DNA from: Comamonadaceae bacterium
GTDB taxonomy: Bacteria; Pseudomonadota; Gammaproteobacteria; Burkholderiales; Burkholderiaceae_C
NCBI GenBank assembly: GCA_013823485.1
Contig: PNMF01000007.1
Span: 1 to 48,639 of the forward strand
Length of the DNA stretch: 48,639 nt
Direction of reading: 5' to 3'
The position numbers were made by a program, and so were the translations under genes. The notes beneath the pieces were generated by a model. That model worked only from the letters and a program-made list of their open reading frames with translations, did no database searches and had not been told where the DNA came from. Positions 26,035 through 33,874 of this stretch are shown here, piece by piece. Numbering within the stretch: position 1 is the first letter of the stretch; every line of letters begins with the position of its first letter.

Positions 26035-26810
26035 GGGCGCACGCTCACTTCGGCGCTGCTGATCTCGCGCAGGCCCTGTGCCGTCATGACCCGCAGACTG
26101 CCGTCGGCCCCCACCCCTTGCCCGGTGCCCTGGCTGCCGTCGGACAGCACCAGTTCGCGGTCGCGCAGCGCGTCGCGGCGGGCAAACCGCGCGGCGAACG
26201 CACCGAAGCCCAGGCTGGCGAACGCGAGCAGGTCGCGCACCAGCGGCGGCACCACCGCTTCCAGGGCCTCGCCGTCGGTGAGGCCCATGCGGCATTCGGC
26301 CAGCCCGGCCGGCTGCACCGGCGGCAGGGCGCCCGCCGCCGACAGCACCGAGGCCGGTGGCCGGGCGATGTTCAGGCCCACGCCCACGATCACCATGCGG
26401 GGCGCACCGGGCGCCTCACCGGCGCTGGCGGTCTCCACCAGAATGCCGCCGGCCTTGCGGCCGTCCAGCCAGAGGTCGTTGGGCCACTTCAGGCGCAGAT
26501 CGGGATGCAGCGACTCGGCCAGGCTCACCCCCACCACCAGCGAGAGGCCGGACCAGTCGGCGGGGGCCAGGGGCAGGCCGAGCGAGAAGGCCAGCGAATG
26601 GCCGGGCGGGCTGGTCCAGGGCTTGCCGAGTCGGCCGCGTCCGGCGGTCTGTTCCTGGGCCACCAGCAGCACCGGCTCGTGCAGCCCGGCGCGCGCACGG
26701 CGCATCAGCTCGCTGTTGGTGGAATCGATGGTGGGCAGCAGCTCCACCGTGAAGCCCGGCAGCGCCGGCGCGACGGCCTGCCAGACGGATTCGAGGTGGG
26801 CGGTCAGCAT
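26028..26810 (-). CDS. birA: Biotin--[acetyl-CoA-carboxylase] ligase
   Basis: BirA activates biotin with ATP and attaches it to the carboxyl-carrier protein of acetyl-CoA carboxylase. At 260 residues it has the catalytic and C-terminal SH3-like domains but no N-terminal DNA-binding domain, so it is a monofunctional class I ligase. Signatures are TIDSTNSELMRRA, the adenylate loop QTAGRGRLGKPW, and LKWPNDLWLDGRKAGGILVE with the catalytic lysine. It is followed by an overlapping SPOR gene and preceded 19 bases upstream by the SET-domain gene on the same strand. Confidence 0.95.
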   Translation of the reverse strand: MLTAHLESVWQAVAPALPGFTVELLPTIDSTNSELMRRARAGLHEPVLLVAQEQTAGRGRLGKPWTSPPGHSLAFSLGLPLAPADWSGLSLVVGVSLAESLHPDLRLKWPNDLWLDGRKAGGILVETASAGEAPGAPRMVIVGVGLNIARPPASVLSAAGALPPVQPAGLAECRMGLTDGEALEAVVPPLVRDLLAFASLGFGAFAARFARRDALRDRELVLSDGSQGTGQGVGADGSLRVMTAQGLREISSAEVSVRPC

Positions 26811-26829
26811 GGCGCGGTGGGCAGCCGTC

Positions 26830-27408
26830 TCAGCCCAGCCGGGTGGCCCGGCCCCCGCGCCGGGGTGCCAGCAGGGTGCCGCGGCACTGGGGCGCGCCGC
26901 ACCAGCAGGGGTACTGCTTTTTCAGGGCGGGCGTCAGCGGCTCGTCGATGACCAGTCCGTAGTCGTAGAACAGTTCCTCGCCGGCCTGGATGTTGCGCAG
27001 CGCGCGGATGAACACCCGGCCCCCGTCGACCTCGGCTTCGCAGTTGGGTGCGCAGCTGTGGTTGATCCAGCGCGACGAGTTGCCGCCGAACTTGGCGTCA
27101 ATGACCCGGTCTTCGTCGATGTGGAAGTAGAAGGTGTGGTTCGGGTCGCTCGGGTCGTGCGGATGGCGATCCAGCGCCTCGGTCCAGGTGATGACCTCGC
27201 CCACGTATTCGATCAGGGTCTCGCCTTCGGCCAGGTCGACCAGCGCATAGACCCCCCGACCATGAACCCCGGACCGCCGGACCTGGATGCGCCGCACCGG
27301 CGCGGTGGCTTTTGTCTGGCGCGCCAAGGGCTTTCCGGGGCTTTTCGTCACGGTCGGAGTTTTTGGTAAGGTTGTTTCATGCAGGTGCGCGCGTGTGTGT
27401 GCACCCAT
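26830..27408 (-). CDS. Small SET-domain protein lysine methyltransferase
   Basis: The 192-residue protein is nearly all SET domain. Blocks are VRRSGVHGRGVYALVDLAEG and LIEYVGEVI (SAM-binding N-region), the pseudoknot motif RWINHSCAPNC (N116, H117), GEELFYDYG with the catalytic-region tyrosines, and a post-SET-like zinc cluster YPCWCGAPQCRGTLL (C168, C170, C175). This is the eukaryotic-type architecture for protein-lysine methylation, found in scattered bacteria. The N-terminus is Lys/Thr-rich. ATG 27408 is used; GTG 27351 would trim 19 residues and retain the whole domain. It is divergent from topB, whose product has a histone-H1-like tail. The substrate is not known. Confidence 0.88.
   Translation of the reverse strand: MGAHTRAHLHETTLPKTPTVTKSPGKPLARQTKATAPVRRIQVRRSGVHGRGVYALVDLAEGETLIEYVGEVITWTEALDRHPHDPSDPNHTFYFHIDEDRVIDAKFGGNSSRWINHSCAPNCEAEVDGGRVFIRALRNIQAGEELFYDYGLVIDEPLTPALKKQYPCWCGAPQCRGTLLAPRRGGRATRLG
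27385..27404. repeat. Alternating purine-pyrimidine (Z-DNA-prone) tract
   Basis: Twenty bases of strict purine-pyrimidine alternation of GT/GC type, flanked by GTGC and GCAC. A second shorter tract of the same kind lies at 27419-27431. Such tracts flip to Z-DNA under negative supercoiling. It lies in the SET/topB divergent region, inside the 5' codons of the SET gene if ATG 27408 is the true start. Confidence 0.6.
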
Positions 27409-27440
27409 GAGCGCGCCTGCGTGTGCGCGCGGAAAAACCG

Positions 27441-27446
27441 GATTGT
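27441..27446 (-). promoter_or_regulatory. Candidate -10 element for the SET-domain gene
   Basis: TACAAT read on minus lies about 33 bases before ATG 27408. No good -35 is evident at 17 bases. The same sequence on plus (attgta) lies just before the topB ribosome site. Confidence 0.3.
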
Positions 27447-27450
27447 AGAG

Positions 27451-30417
27451 ATGAAAACCCCTGGTTCGACCAAGACACTGGTCATTGCGGAAAAGCCGTC
27501 GGTGGCGCAGGACATCGTGCGTGCGCTCACGCCGGTGGCCGGCAAGTTCGACAAGCACGAAGACCACTTCGAGAACGACGGTTATGTCGTCACCTCGGCC
27601 GTGGGCCACCTGGTGGAAATCGCCGCGCCCGAACAGTTCGACGTCAAGCGCGGCAAGTGGAGCTTTGCCCACCTGCCGGTGCTGCCGCCGTACTTCGAAC
27701 TCAAGCCGATCGACAAGGCCAAGTCGCGCCTGAACGCGGTGGTGAAGCTGGCCAAGCGCAAGGACGTGGGCACCCTCATCAACGCCTGCGACGCGGGCCG
27801 CGAGGGCGAGCTGATCTTCCGGCTGATCGAGCAGTACGCCGGCGGCCTGAAGAACGGCCAGTACGCGGGGCTGGGCAAGCCGGTGCAGCGCCTGTGGCTG
27901 CAGTCCATGACGCCGGCCGCCATCCGCGAAGGTTTCGAGCAGCTGCGCAGCGATGCCCAGATGCGCGGCCTGGCCGACGCGGCCCGCAGCCGCTCCGAGG
28001 CCGACTGGCTGGTCGGCATCAACGGCACCCGCGCCATGACCGCCTTCAACTCGCGCGACGGCGGCTTCTTCCTCACCACCGTGGGCCGGGTGCAGACGCC
28101 CACGCTGTCCATCGTGGTCGAGCGGGAGGAAAAGATCCGCGCCCACCGCGCCCGCGACTACTGGGAGATCCACGCCAGCTTCCTGGCCGAGGCCGGCGAG
28201 TACCCCGCCAAGTGGTTCGACCCCGCCTTCAAGAAGCCCACCGGCGACGACGCGAACGGCGAGGGTGTGGCCGACCTGCGCGCCGATCGCTTCTGGGACC
28301 AGCGCGAGGCCCTGGCCATCGTCGAGGCGGTGCGCGGCAAGGCGGCCAGCGTCACCGAGGAGAGCAAGCCCACCACCCAGGCCAGCGGTCTGCTCTACGA
28401 CCTGACCAGCCTGCAGCGCGAGGCCAACGGCCGCTTCGGCTTTTCGGCCAAGACCACGCTGCAGCTGGCGCAGAGCCTGTACGAGCGCCACAAGGCCCTG
28501 ACCTACCCGCGTACCGATTCGCGCGCCCTGCCCGAGGACTACCTGCCCACGGTCAAGCAGACCTTCGAGATGCTGGCCGACAGCGGCATGAAGCACCTGG
28601 CGCCGTTTGCGCTGACCGCGCTCAACAACGGCTACATCCGGCCGAGCAAGCGCGTCTTCGACAACAGCAAGGTGTCGGACCACTTCGCCATCATTCCGAC
28701 CCTGCAGGCGCCCAGCGGCCTGTCGGAAGCCGAACAGAAGCTCTACGACCTGGTGGTGCGCCGCTTCCTGGCGGTGTTCTTCCCGAGCGCGGAGTTCATG
28801 GTCACCACCCGCATCTCGACCGTGCTCAACCACCACTTCAAGACCGAAGGCAAGGTGCTGGTCAAGCCGGGCTGGATGGCGGTGTACGGCAAGGAAGCGG
28901 CCGAGGATGTGGTCGACGCCAAGGAAGGCGACAAGGGCCAGAACCTGGTGCCGGTGCGCGAGGGCGAGACGGTGCGCACCGAGTCGGTCGAGGCCAAGGG
29001 CCTCAAGACCCGGCCGCCGGCCCGCTACAGCGAGGCCACCCTGCTGGGCGCCATGGAAGGCGCCGGCAAGCTGGTGGACGACGACGAGCTGCGCGAGGCC
29101 ATGCAGGAAAAGGGCCTGGGCACCCCGGCCACCCGCGCCGCCATCATCGAAGGCCTGCTGACCGAAAAGTACATGCTGCGCGAGGGCCGCGAGATCATCC
29201 CCACCGCCAAGGCGTTCCAGCTCATGACGCTGCTGCGCGGCCTGGAGGTGGAAGAACTCTCGCGCCCCGAGCTCACCGGCGAATGGGAATACAAGCTGGC
29301 CCAGATGGAACAGGGCCGGCTCAGCCGCGAGGCCTTCATGGCCGACATCGCCGCCATGACCGAACGGCTGGTGAAGAAGGCCAAGGAATACGACCGCGAC
29401 ACGGTGCCGGGCAACTACGCCACGCTGCAGTCGCCGTGCCCGAACTGCGGTGGCGTGGTCAAGGAGAACTACCGGCGTTATGCGTGCACTGGCGCCGACG
29501 GCACCAGCGAGGGCTGCGGCTTCTCGTTCACCAAGTCGCCGGCCGGCCGCACCTTCGAGATCGACGAGGCCGAGGCCTTCGTGCGCGACCGCCACATCGG
29601 GCCCCTGGAGGGCTTCCGGTCCAAGGCCGGCTGGCCCTTCGTGGCCGAGATGGTGCTGAAGTTCAGCGACGAGGACCGCAACTGGAAGCTGGAGTTCGAC
29701 TTCGGCGACGACAAGAACGCCGAAGAGACCGGCGAGCTGGTCGACTTCACCGCCAGTGAATCGCTGGGCGCCTGCCCCAAGTGCGGCGGTGCGGTGCACG
29801 AGCACGGGGCCAACTATGTGTGCGAGCGCGCGGTGCCCACTGCGCAGCAGCCCACACCGAGCTGCGACTTCAAGAGCGGCAAGGTCATCCTGCAGCAGCC
29901 GGTGGCGCGCGAACAGATGGCCAAGCTGCTGGCCACCGGCAAGACCGACCTGCTCGACAAGTTCGTCTCCATGCGCACCCGCCGCGCCTTCAAGGCCTTC
30001 CTGGCCTGGGACAAGGAGGCCGGCAAGGTGAACTTCGAGTTCGAGCAGCGCGAAAGCAAATACCCGCCGCGCAAGACCTCCACGCGGCCGGCGGCCAAGG
30101 CGGCACCCGCCAAGAAGGCCGCTGCCGCGAAAAAGGCGCCTGCGGCCAAAAAAGCCGCTGCACCCAAGGCACCGCGCAAGACCACGGCCGCCACCGGCAA
30201 GCAGCCCAGCGCCGCGCTGGCGGCGGTCATCGGCGAAGGGCCGGTGTCGCGTCCCGAGGTGGTCAAGAAGCTGTGGGACTACATCAAGGCCAACGGCCTG
30301 CAGGATGCCGCCGACAAGCGCCGCATCAACGCCGATGACAAGTTGCGCCCGGTGTTCGGCAAGGACGCCGTGACCATGTTCGAGATCGCTGGCCTGGTCG
30401 GCCAGCACCTGCAATGA
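27451..30417 (+). CDS. topB: DNA topoisomerase III with Lys/Ala-rich tail and C-terminal SWIB domain
   Basis: This 988-residue type IA topoisomerase decatenates DNA and relaxes negative supercoils. The TOPRIM domain shows LVIAEKPSVAQDI and DAGREGELIFR (acidic D114 region). The catalytic tyrosine is Y352 in TYPRTDSRAL. After the core come cysteine clusters from C663 (CPNCGG) and C775 (CPKCGG), probably zinc-binding, then a Lys/Ala/Pro-rich segment at about 877-918 resembling histone H1 tails, and a SWIB/MDM2 domain at about 920-988 (SRPEVVKKLWDYIKANGLQD to AGLVGQHLQ). The ATG at 27451 gives the proper N-terminus; an earlier in-frame ATG at 27379 reads through the GT-repeat tract. A GST gene follows after 19 bases. 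Confidence 0.95.
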   Translation: MKTPGSTKTLVIAEKPSVAQDIVRALTPVAGKFDKHEDHFENDGYVVTSAVGHLVEIAAPEQFDVKRGKWSFAHLPVLPPYFELKPIDKAKSRLNAVVKLAKRKDVGTLINACDAGREGELIFRLIEQYAGGLKNGQYAGLGKPVQRLWLQSMTPAAIREGFEQLRSDAQMRGLADAARSRSEADWLVGINGTRAMTAFNSRDGGFFLTTVGRVQTPTLSIVVEREEKIRAHRARDYWEIHASFLAEAGEYPAKWFDPAFKKPTGDDANGEGVADLRADRFWDQREALAIVEAVRGKAASVTEESKPTTQASGLLYDLTSLQREANGRFGFSAKTTLQLAQSLYERHKALTYPRTDSRALPEDYLPTVKQTFEMLADSGMKHLAPFALTALNNGYIRPSKRVFDNSKVSDHFAIIPTLQAPSGLSEAEQKLYDLVVRRFLAVFFPSAEFMVTTRISTVLNHHFKTEGKVLVKPGWMAVYGKEAAEDVVDAKEGDKGQNLVPVREGETVRTESVEAKGLKTRPPARYSEATLLGAMEGAGKLVDDDELREAMQEKGLGTPATRAAIIEGLLTEKYMLREGREIIPTAKAFQLMTLLRGLEVEELSRPELTGEWEYKLAQMEQGRLSREAFMADIAAMTERLVKKAKEYDRDTVPGNYATLQSPCPNCGGVVKENYRRYACTGADGTSEGCGFSFTKSPAGRTFEIDEAEAFVRDRHIGPLEGFRSKAGWPFVAEMVLKFSDEDRNWKLEFDFGDDKNAEETGELVDFTASESLGACPKCGGAVHEHGANYVCERAVPTAQQPTPSCDFKSGKVILQQPVAREQMAKLLATGKTDLLDKFVSMRTRRAFKAFLAWDKEAGKVNFEFEQRESKYPPRKTSTRPAAKAAPAKKAAAAKKAPAAKKAAAPKAPRKTTAATGKQPSAALAAVIGEGPVSRPEVVKKLWDYIKANGLQDAADKRRINADDKLRPVFGKDAVTMFEIAGLVGQHLQ

Positions 30418-30436
30418 CCCCCCAGGAGACCTACCC

Positions 30437-31084
30437 ATGAGCCTCAAGCTGTTCTTCGCCCCCGGTGCCTGTTCCTTCGTGCCCCATGCCGCCCTGGAGC
30501 TGGCCGGCGCCACCTTCGAGCCGATGGTGGTCAAGCTGCACAAGGGCGAGCAGCGCTCGCCCGAGTACCTGGCCCTGAACCCGCGCGGCCAGGTGCCGGT
30601 GCTGGTGGACGGCACTGACGTGGTCACCCAGATTCCCGCCATCGCGCTGCACATCGACAGCCTGTTCCCGCAAGCCGGCCTGCTGCCGGCCAGCGGCATG
30701 GCCCGCACCCGCGCGCTGCAGACGCTCATGTGGATGAACAACACGGTGCACCCCACCTTCACCCATGTGTTCATGCCCCAGAAATTCACCGCCGACGAAG
30801 CCGCGCAGACCGCCATCAAGGCGCACGCGGTGCAGGCCTACCGGGAGCTGCTGGGCGAGATGGAGGCGCTGGCCGCTGCCGCCTCGCCCTGGCTCGGCGG
30901 CGCCCAGCCCGGCGTGCTCGACGCCTATGCCCTGACCCTGCTGCGCTGGGGCGGTTATGCCGGCATCGACCCGACCACCCTGCCGGCCACCTGGGATCTG
31001 GCCCAGCGCTTCGCCGCCGTGCCGGCCGTGGCCCGCGCGGTCGAGCGCGAGCGTCTGCAGCTCAACGTCTACAAGCCGGCCTGA
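30437..31084 (+). CDS. Glutathione S-transferase family protein
   Basis: The 215-residue protein has an N-terminal thioredoxin-fold GST domain (LKLFFAPGACSFVPHAALEL) and a C-terminal helical domain. A cysteine at position 12 in PGACSF matches the catalytic Cys of bacterial beta-class GSTs; NPRGQVPVL is the cis-proline region that holds glutathione. Conjugation or thiol-transfer activity on electrophiles is likely; the physiological substrate is unknown. A strong CCAGGAG ribosome site precedes the ATG. Its end overlaps the convergent histidine kinase by 16 bases. Confidence 0.9.
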   Translation: MSLKLFFAPGACSFVPHAALELAGATFEPMVVKLHKGEQRSPEYLALNPRGQVPVLVDGTDVVTQIPAIALHIDSLFPQAGLLPASGMARTRALQTLMWMNNTVHPTFTHVFMPQKFTADEAAQTAIKAHAVQAYRELLGEMEALAAAASPWLGGAQPGVLDAYALTLLRWGGYAGIDPTTLPATWDLAQRFAAVPAVARAVERERLQLNVYKPA

Positions 31085-32571
31085 GCTTCGTCGGGCTTCG
31101 GCACGAACTTCACCGTCACCCGCAGCCCGCGCTGCGCCCGCTCGGGATGGGCGTCTTCCATCTGCACCGTGGCGCCGTGTTGCTGAGCGATCTCCTGGAC
31201 GATGGCCAGGCCCAGGCCTGAGCCGTCGACGTTGGTGCCCAGCGCCCGGTAGAACGGCTGCATGACCAGGTGGCGCTCGTTCTCCGGCACGCCCGGGCCG
31301 TCGTCTTCCACCTGCAGCACCTGCACGCCGCTGAAGCGGTCGGCCAGCACCCGCGCGGTGACCACGCCGCCACGGCCCGAGTACGCGATGGCGTTGTCCA
31401 CCAGGTTGCGCACCATCTCCTGCAGCAGCACGGGGTTGCCCATCGGGTGCAGTTCGGGCGGCATCTCGTCCGGCCCCTCGTAGCCCAGGTCGATGCCGGC
31501 ATCCAGCGCACGCGGCACCGAGTCCTGCACCACGCCTTGCACCAGCCGCGCCAGGTCGATGCGGGCGCTCGGCAACGCCCTGCCGGTGGATTCGGCGCGG
31601 GCCAGCGCCAGCAGCTGGTTGACGGTGTGCGTGGCCCGTGCGCTGGAGCGCGAGATCTGCTGCAGCGACCCGCGCAGTTCGCGCGGATCGGTCTCCCGCT
31701 GGGCCAGCTCGGCCTGCATGCGCAGACCGGCCAGCGGCGTCTTGAGCTGGTGGGCCGCATCGGCCAGGAAGCGCCGCTGCGTGGTGAGCGAGGCCTTCAG
31801 GCGGGTGAGCAGGTCGTTGATGGAGGACACCAGCGGCGCCACTTCCTGCGGTATGAACGATTCCTCGATCGGGCTCAGGTCGTCCGGCCGTCGGGCCCGG
31901 ATGCGCTGCTCCAGCTCCGACAGCGGCCGGATGCCGCGCACCAGCGCCAGCCACACCAGCAGCACCGCCAGCGGCAGGATGACGAACTGCGGCACCATCA
32001 CGCCCTTGATGATCTCGTTGGCCAGCGTGGAGCGTTTGCCCTTGGTCTCGGCCACCTGCATCAGCACCGGGCCGGCGGCGTCGTTGCGGTCCAGCCAGGT
32101 ATAGGCCACACGCACCTCGTCGCCGCGCACCACGTCATCGCGCAGCAGCACCCGGCCGGGGCCGGGCGCGAGGTCGTCCTGGGGCGAGGGAAAGTCGCCC
32201 TCGCCGCTGATCAGGCGTCCCCGGGCGTCCACGACCTGGTAGTACACCAGGTCGCTGTCGTCGGCCCGCAGCAGGTCGCGCGCCTGGGAGTTCAGCACGA
32301 ACATCACCCGGCCGTCGTTGTTCACCACCAGCTGGGTCAGCGCCTGCAGGTTGAATTCGAGTGCCCGGTCAAAAGGCTTGCTGGCAATGCCCTGGGCCAC
32401 GAACCAGGTCAGCGCGAGCGACAGCGGCCACAGCAGCAGCAGCGGGGTGAGCATCCAGTCCAGGATCTCGCCGAACAGGCTGCGCTGCTCGCGCTGGAAC
32501 AGCCCGAAGCCGACCGAGCCGGCCCGGTCCGGTTCAGCCGGGGATTTTTTCAAGGCAGTAGCCCAGGCCAC
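31069..32571 (-). CDS. Two-component sensor histidine kinase, TctE/QseC-like
   Basis: This inner-membrane kinase of about 500 residues has TM1 (LLLLWPLSLALTWFVAQ), a periplasmic 2CSK_N-type sensor domain (RVMFVLNSQARDLL, VYYQVVDARGRLISGEG), TM2 (FVILPLAVLLVWLALVRG), HAMP, a dimerisation domain with phospho-acceptor H274 in FLADAAHQLKTPLAG, and an ATPase domain with N-box LVDNAIAYSG, VEDDGPGVPE and GSGLGLAIVQ. Related TctE-type kinases sense carboxylates, but the ligand here is unknown. The start is either GTG 32571 or TTG 32553; both lie inside the response-regulator 3' end, which implies coupled translation. Confidence 0.93.
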   Translation of the reverse strand: MAWATALKKSPAEPDRAGSVGFGLFQREQRSLFGEILDWMLTPLLLLWPLSLALTWFVAQGIASKPFDRALEFNLQALTQLVVNNDGRVMFVLNSQARDLLRADDSDLVYYQVVDARGRLISGEGDFPSPQDDLAPGPGRVLLRDDVVRGDEVRVAYTWLDRNDAAGPVLMQVAETKGKRSTLANEIIKGVMVPQFVILPLAVLLVWLALVRGIRPLSELEQRIRARRPDDLSPIEESFIPQEVAPLVSSINDLLTRLKASLTTQRRFLADAAHQLKTPLAGLRMQAELAQRETDPRELRGSLQQISRSSARATHTVNQLLALARAESTGRALPSARIDLARLVQGVVQDSVPRALDAGIDLGYEGPDEMPPELHPMGNPVLLQEMVRNLVDNAIAYSGRGGVVTARVLADRFSGVQVLQVEDDGPGVPENERHLVMQPFYRALGTNVDGSGLGLAIVQEIAQQHGATVQMEDAHPERAQRGLRVTVKFVPKPDEAQAGL

Positions 32572-33208
32572 GCACCGTGGCGATGCGGATCGGCCCCTTC
32601 TCGATCTTCTTGCGCAGGCGGTGGATGTAGACCTCGATGGCGTTGTTGCTCACCTCTTCGCCCCATTCGCAGAGCCGCTCCACCAGCTGGTCCTTGCTGA
32701 CCAGGCGGCCGGCGCGCTGCAGCAGCACCTCCAGCAGGCCGAGTTCGCGGGCCGAGAGCTCGATCATCTTGCCGTCGATGGTGGCCACCCGACCGGCCTG
32801 GTCGTACTCCAGCGGGCCGTGGCGGATGGTGTTGGTGGTGCCGCCCATGCCGCGCCGCGTGAGCGCCCGGACCCGGGCTTCGAGCTCCTGCAGGCTGAAC
32901 GGCTTGGCCATGTAGTCGTCGGCGCCGTAGTCCAGGCCCTTGACGCGTTCCTCGATGCTGTCGGCCGCGGTCAGGATCAGCACCGGCAGCTGCGAGCCGC
33001 GCGAGCGCAGCCGCTTGAGCACCTCCAGGCCGTGCAGGCGGGGCAGGCCCAGGTCGAGGATGAGCAGGTCGAACTCGTTGTTGGTCATGAGGGCGGCGTC
33101 GGCCTCGGCCCCGCTGGCCACATGGTCCACCGCCGCGCCGGCGGCCCGAAGGCTGCGCAGCAGCCCGTCCGCCAGCACCTGGTCGTCTTCTGCAATCAGG
33201 ATCCGCAT
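32534..33208 (-). CDS. OmpR/PhoB-family response regulator, TctD-like
   Basis: The 224-residue regulator has a receiver domain (MRILIAEDDQVLADG) with phospho-acceptor D52 in LILDLGLPRLHG, the conserved Thr and Lys in ILTAAD and YMAKPFSLQEL, and a C-terminal winged helix (LSARELGLLEVLLQR, VYIHRLRKKIEKG, RGLGYCLEKI). It is the upstream gene of the pair and overlaps the kinase gene. The ATG at 33208 is preceded by AGGAGACAGGC, a good ribosome site. It probably activates its own operon and transport or metabolic genes elsewhere. Confidence 0.95.
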   Translation of the reverse strand: MRILIAEDDQVLADGLLRSLRAAGAAVDHVASGAEADAALMTNNEFDLLILDLGLPRLHGLEVLKRLRSRGSQLPVLILTAADSIEERVKGLDYGADDYMAKPFSLQELEARVRALTRRGMGGTTNTIRHGPLEYDQAGRVATIDGKMIELSARELGLLEVLLQRAGRLVSKDQLVERLCEWGEEVSNNAIEVYIHRLRKKIEKGPIRIATVRGLGYCLEKIPG

Positions 33209-33257
33209 GCCTGTCTCCTCGTGGTTCTGATCGGATTCTAGGGTGCCCCCCGGGGTG

Positions 33258-33758
33258 TCAGGCGCGGGCGTAGGCCTCCAGCCCCAGGCTGACCACGGTA
33301 GCCACGTCCGGGCCGACCTGGCCCTGAAACTCCGCCTCGGCCTGGGCCACCGCACGCCGGAAGGCACCCAGCCACTGCAGGCCGGTGGGCGTGAACACGA
33401 TCCGCCGGGCCCGCCGGTCCAGCGGGTCCGGCTCGCGCTGCACCAGCCCCCAGGCTTCGCACTGCAACACCAGATCGCCCATGGCCTGCTTGGTCATGCC
33501 GGCGTGGGCGGCCAGCTCGGTCAGGCGCGAGCCGCGCAGCGACAGGTGGCGGGTGATGTGCACATGGGCCGCGCCCACCTGATCGCGCTCGGCCAGATGC
33601 GCCAGCCCCAGGGGCACTTCGCGGTCGTCGGCCATGAGCTGCAGCACGCGCGCGTCGAAGCGCCGCACGGCTTCGCCCAGCAACCGGCCCAGGTGACCGC
33701 CGCGCCAGCGGTCGTCCGGTGCGTCGTCGTCGGGGAGGTTCCGGGGGCCAGGTGTCAT
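33258..33758 (-). CDS. MarR-family transcriptional regulator
   Basis: The 166-residue product fits the MarR winged-helix family: a helical N-terminus, the recognition region [20 protein letters not shown] then [20 protein letters not shown], and the beta-wing [17 protein letters not shown]. MarR dimers usually repress neighbouring or divergent genes and release DNA on binding phenolic or oxidant ligands. The palindrome AATCATGATT at 33790-33799, 32 bases upstream of its start, is a candidate operator. It is divergent from recA, probably by chance of position. Confidence 0.88.
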   Translation of the reverse strand: MTPGPRNLPDDDAPDDRWRGGHLGRLLGEAVRRFDARVLQLMADDREVPLGLAHLAERDQVGAAHVHITRHLSLRGSRLTELAAHAGMTKQAMGDLVLQCEAWGLVQREPDPLDRRARRIVFTPTGLQWLGAFRRAVAQAEAEFQGQVGPDVATVVSLGLEAYARA

Positions 33759-33789
33759 GGCCGCAAATGGTAAGGCAAACTGACCAAAA

Positions 33790-33799
33790 AATCATGATT
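33790..33799. promoter_or_regulatory. Palindrome in the marR/recA divergent region, candidate MarR operator
   Basis: AATCATGATT is a perfect 10-bp palindrome within a larger imperfect one (CCAAA...TTTGG). Such AT-rich palindromes next to marR genes are often autoregulatory sites. It also overlaps the -35 region expected for recA. Confidence 0.4.
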
Positions 33800-33823
33800 T
33801 GGAAAAGTATTCGCCGCTACACT
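33795..33823 (+). promoter_or_regulatory. Candidate recA promoter
   Basis: TACACT at 33818-33823 is a reasonable -10; the hexamer at 17 bases upstream is TGATTT (33795-33800). The putative LexA box begins two bases downstream of the -10, where a repressor would block initiation. Confidence 0.4.
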
Positions 33824-33824
33824 G

Positions 33825-33840
33825 CTGTTCACCCATCCAG
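33825..33840 (+). promoter_or_regulatory. Putative LexA (SOS) box upstream of recA
   Basis: The sequence has the CTG-N10-CAG spacing of the LexA box used by many beta- and gammaproteobacteria. The interior (ttcacccatc) is less AT-rich than the classical operator. It lies 34 bases before the recA ATG. Confidence 0.5.
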
Positions 33841-33874
33841 TGCTGGATGCAACCCCACCCACCAGGAGCCTCGC

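Noticed and set aside
30112-30180. Imperfect short tandem repeats in the Lys/Ala region of topB as a possible slippage or phase-variation tract
   Set aside because: The repeat units vary in sequence and length and keep the frame; they fit a low-complexity protein tail better than a contingency locus.
26830-30819. A 1329-codon open frame on minus running through the whole of topB
   Set aside because: Only its last part is the SET gene. The rest is antisense to topB, has compositionally biased repetitive translation and no family match; it is a high-GC reading-frame artefact.
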